DNA of 64,000 nucleotides from Magnetococcales bacterium (lineage in GTDB: Bacteria; Pseudomonadota; Magnetococcia; Magnetococcales; UBA8363), in assembly GCA_002753515.1 (NCBI GenBank), contig PEAK01000017.1, positions 1-64,000 of the forward strand, read 5' to 3'. The notes beneath the pieces are model-generated. The model was not told where the DNA came from. It ran no database searches and saw nothing but the letters and a program-made list of their open reading frames with translations. This document shows, piece by piece, positions 62,767-64,000 of the stretch; position 1 is the stretch's first letter; each line of letters starts with the position of its first letter. A program made the translations under genes and the position numbers.

Positions 62767-64000
62767 ATGCAAAGGGTGGCGGCTTGTCCACGTTGCGGTC
62801 TGGCTTATCGTGGCGTACCCGATGAGATGTTGGGGCAGCGCATGACGTGTCAGGAGTGCGGATGGCCGTTTGTGTTGACGGAATTGCCCGGGGGTGAAAC
62901 ACATCGGAGGGCGGGTTTGCTGGCGGGGGGGCATGCCGCGGGGGGCAAAGAGGAGAGTTTGGATGGCGTGCCGATCGACTGGCAGATCGGGGATGTGATC
63001 CTGGGCCTTTACAAGGTGGTCAGTCTCCTGGGCGTAGGGGGGATGGGTAAGGTTTACCGGGTGCATCATCTGGGATGGAATATGGATTTGGCGGTCAAAT
63101 GTCCCAAGGCGGAGATTTTGCAGGTTCCCGGGGCCGCTGAAAATTTTATCCTGGAGGCGGAGACCTGGGTCAAGCTCGGTCTGCATCCCAATACGTGCAG
63201 TTGTTATTATGTTCGCGAACTGGGGCGAACTCCCCGTTTGTTTGCCGAGTTCGTGACCGGCGGCGATTTGGAAGGGTGGATTAAAGGGGACAAAAAAAAG
63301 GGGGAAGCCCCGTTGCTGTATCGCGATGGTTCGGAGGCGTCGTTGGCCCGCATACTGGATATTGCCATACAGTTTGCCTGGGGCCTGGAGTATGCCCACA
63401 GTCAGGGGATGATTCACCAGGATATCAAACCTGCCAATGTGATGATGACCAGGGATGGCGTTGCCAAAGTGACCGATTTCGGACTGGCACGCATGGGGAG
63501 TGGCGTCGGTATCGGGGGCGGAACGGTGGCAGCGGCGGGATTGTCACCCCGTTGGTGTTCCCCGGAGCAGGCGGCGATGCATCCTTTGAATCACAAAACG
63601 GACATCTGGTCGTGGGGGGTGTCGATTTTACCCATGTTTCTTGGGAGCATCAGTTGGCGTAAGGGAACATTGGCACCCTCGGTGTTGCAAGGCTTTCGTG
63701 CCCGTGGTCTGAGAGGACCCGATGGCATCCCCCCGATGCCGGAGGTGCTGGCCGATCTTTTGGAACAGTGCTTTCAGGAGGACCCGGCGGCGCGTCCTAA
63801 GGATATGGCGGAAATTTCCCGTCGGTTGATCGATTGTTATCAATCCGCTGTCGGTACTCCGTATCCACGTTCCCTGCCCAAGGCCAGCAAGGCTTCGGCG
63901 GAAAGTTTCAACAATCGGGCCATTTCCCTGGTTGACCTGGAGCGCATATCCGAGGCGGATGATTTGTGGAACCAGGGTTTGGAGCGGCATCCCAATCATC
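62767..64000 (+). CDS. Serine/threonine protein kinase with zinc ribbon and TPR-like tail, partial
   Basis: At least 411 residues; the frame runs off the end of the window. The N-terminus has CPRCG...CQECG (about 8-32), a zinc ribbon. The kinase domain (about 78-360) has LLGVGGMGKVYRV (glycine loop), LAVKCPK (ATP Lys), HQDIKPANVMM (catalytic loop with Gln in place of Arg of HRD) and DFGLAR. The end (SFNNRAISLVDLERISEADDLW) begins a TPR-type region. The start is the ATG at 62767, three bases after the secretin stop. Substrates are unknown; translation coupling suggests a role in pilus or secretion control. Confidence 0.88.
   Translation, partial: MQRVAACPRCGLAYRGVPDEMLGQRMTCQECGWPFVLTELPGGETHRRAGLLAGGHAAGGKEESLDGVPIDWQIGDVILGLYKVVSLLGVGGMGKVYRVHHLGWNMDLAVKCPKAEILQVPGAAENFILEAETWVKLGLHPNTCSCYYVRELGRTPRLFAEFVTGGDLEGWIKGDKKKGEAPLLYRDGSEASLARILDIAIQFAWGLEYAHSQGMIHQDIKPANVMMTRDGVAKVTDFGLARMGSGVGIGGGTVAAAGLSPRWCSPEQAAMHPLNHKTDIWSWGVSILPMFLGSISWRKGTLAPSVLQGFRARGLRGPDGIPPMPEVLADLLEQCFQEDPAARPKDMAEISRRLIDCYQSAVGTPYPRSLPKASKASAESFNNRAISLVDLERISEADDLWNQGLERHPNH

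Noticed and set aside
1-64000. CRISPR arrays, tRNA and rRNA genes
   Set aside because: No regularly spaced repeat set and no tRNA T-loop context was found on reading both strands; a covariance search would be needed to exclude tRNAs fully.

Overview
This 64 kb window looks like a chromosome segment of a Gram-negative proteobacterium of moderate GC content. The gene set (Rnf complex, proton-translocating transhydrogenase, 2-oxoacid:ferredoxin oxidoreductase, MshL-type secretin, multi-receiver sensor kinases, GGDEF and EAL proteins, many Rpn nucleases and toxin-antitoxin pairs) would fit the Magnetococcales or a related deep-branching alphaproteobacterium. No rRNA or marker gene is present, so this placement is inference only.

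Layout. 1-8252: a TPR/glycosyltransferase-like protein and an Rpn nuclease downstream of a small inverted-repeat element, then cobT, a CbpA-like DnaJ, a cNMP-GGDEF protein, an EamA transporter and a DUF4344 protein. 8330-17602: gltBD, then zapB-like/zapA/6S RNA/5-formyl-THF cyclo-ligase (the zapA-ssrS-ygfA order of gammaproteobacteria), then RNase Y. 17565-26829 (minus strand): rnfABCDGE with rnfH, rseC, an EcfT-like protein, apbE, a NusG-II protein and a Gx transporter. A divergent AT-rich region then leads into pntAB (27382-30392), which ends in a clear terminator.

30426-44100 is the accessory part: a 3'-truncated parE with parD, a tyrosine recombinase-like protein lacking canonical residues, a pseudopilin, a hybrid sensor kinase with a partner kinase whose phosphoacceptor His is Asp, an ankyrin protein, a chemoreceptor tip-only protein, a DNA methylase overlapping a PD-(D/E)XK nuclease (probable restriction-modification pair), a broken ParA-like gene, a decayed transglutaminase 3' end and a second Rpn nuclease.

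44104-54107 is a compact six-gene locus of DUF2126-transglutaminase, Anbu protease, ATP-grasp/alpha-E fusion, second transglutaminase, stand-alone alpha-E and stand-alone ATP-grasp. It holds two versions of the same predicted peptide-ligase/transglutaminase-like machinery with one proteasome-like protease. 54745-59655 encodes a 2-oxoacid:ferredoxin oxidoreductase, an EAL protein and a DUF3050 protein. The window closes with higBA, a MshL-like secretin and a Ser/Thr kinase that runs off the end.

Redox genes dominate the core: KOR would reduce ferredoxin or use it for carbon fixation, Rnf would couple ferredoxin to NAD(H) and ion motive force, PntAB would link NAD(H) to NADP(H), and GltBD consumes NADPH (or ferredoxin). 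Three copies of a ~147 bp inverted-repeat element (3-148, 21070-21216, 60526-60671) and one different element with 17 bp perfect terminal repeats (2868-3020) are scattered through the window.
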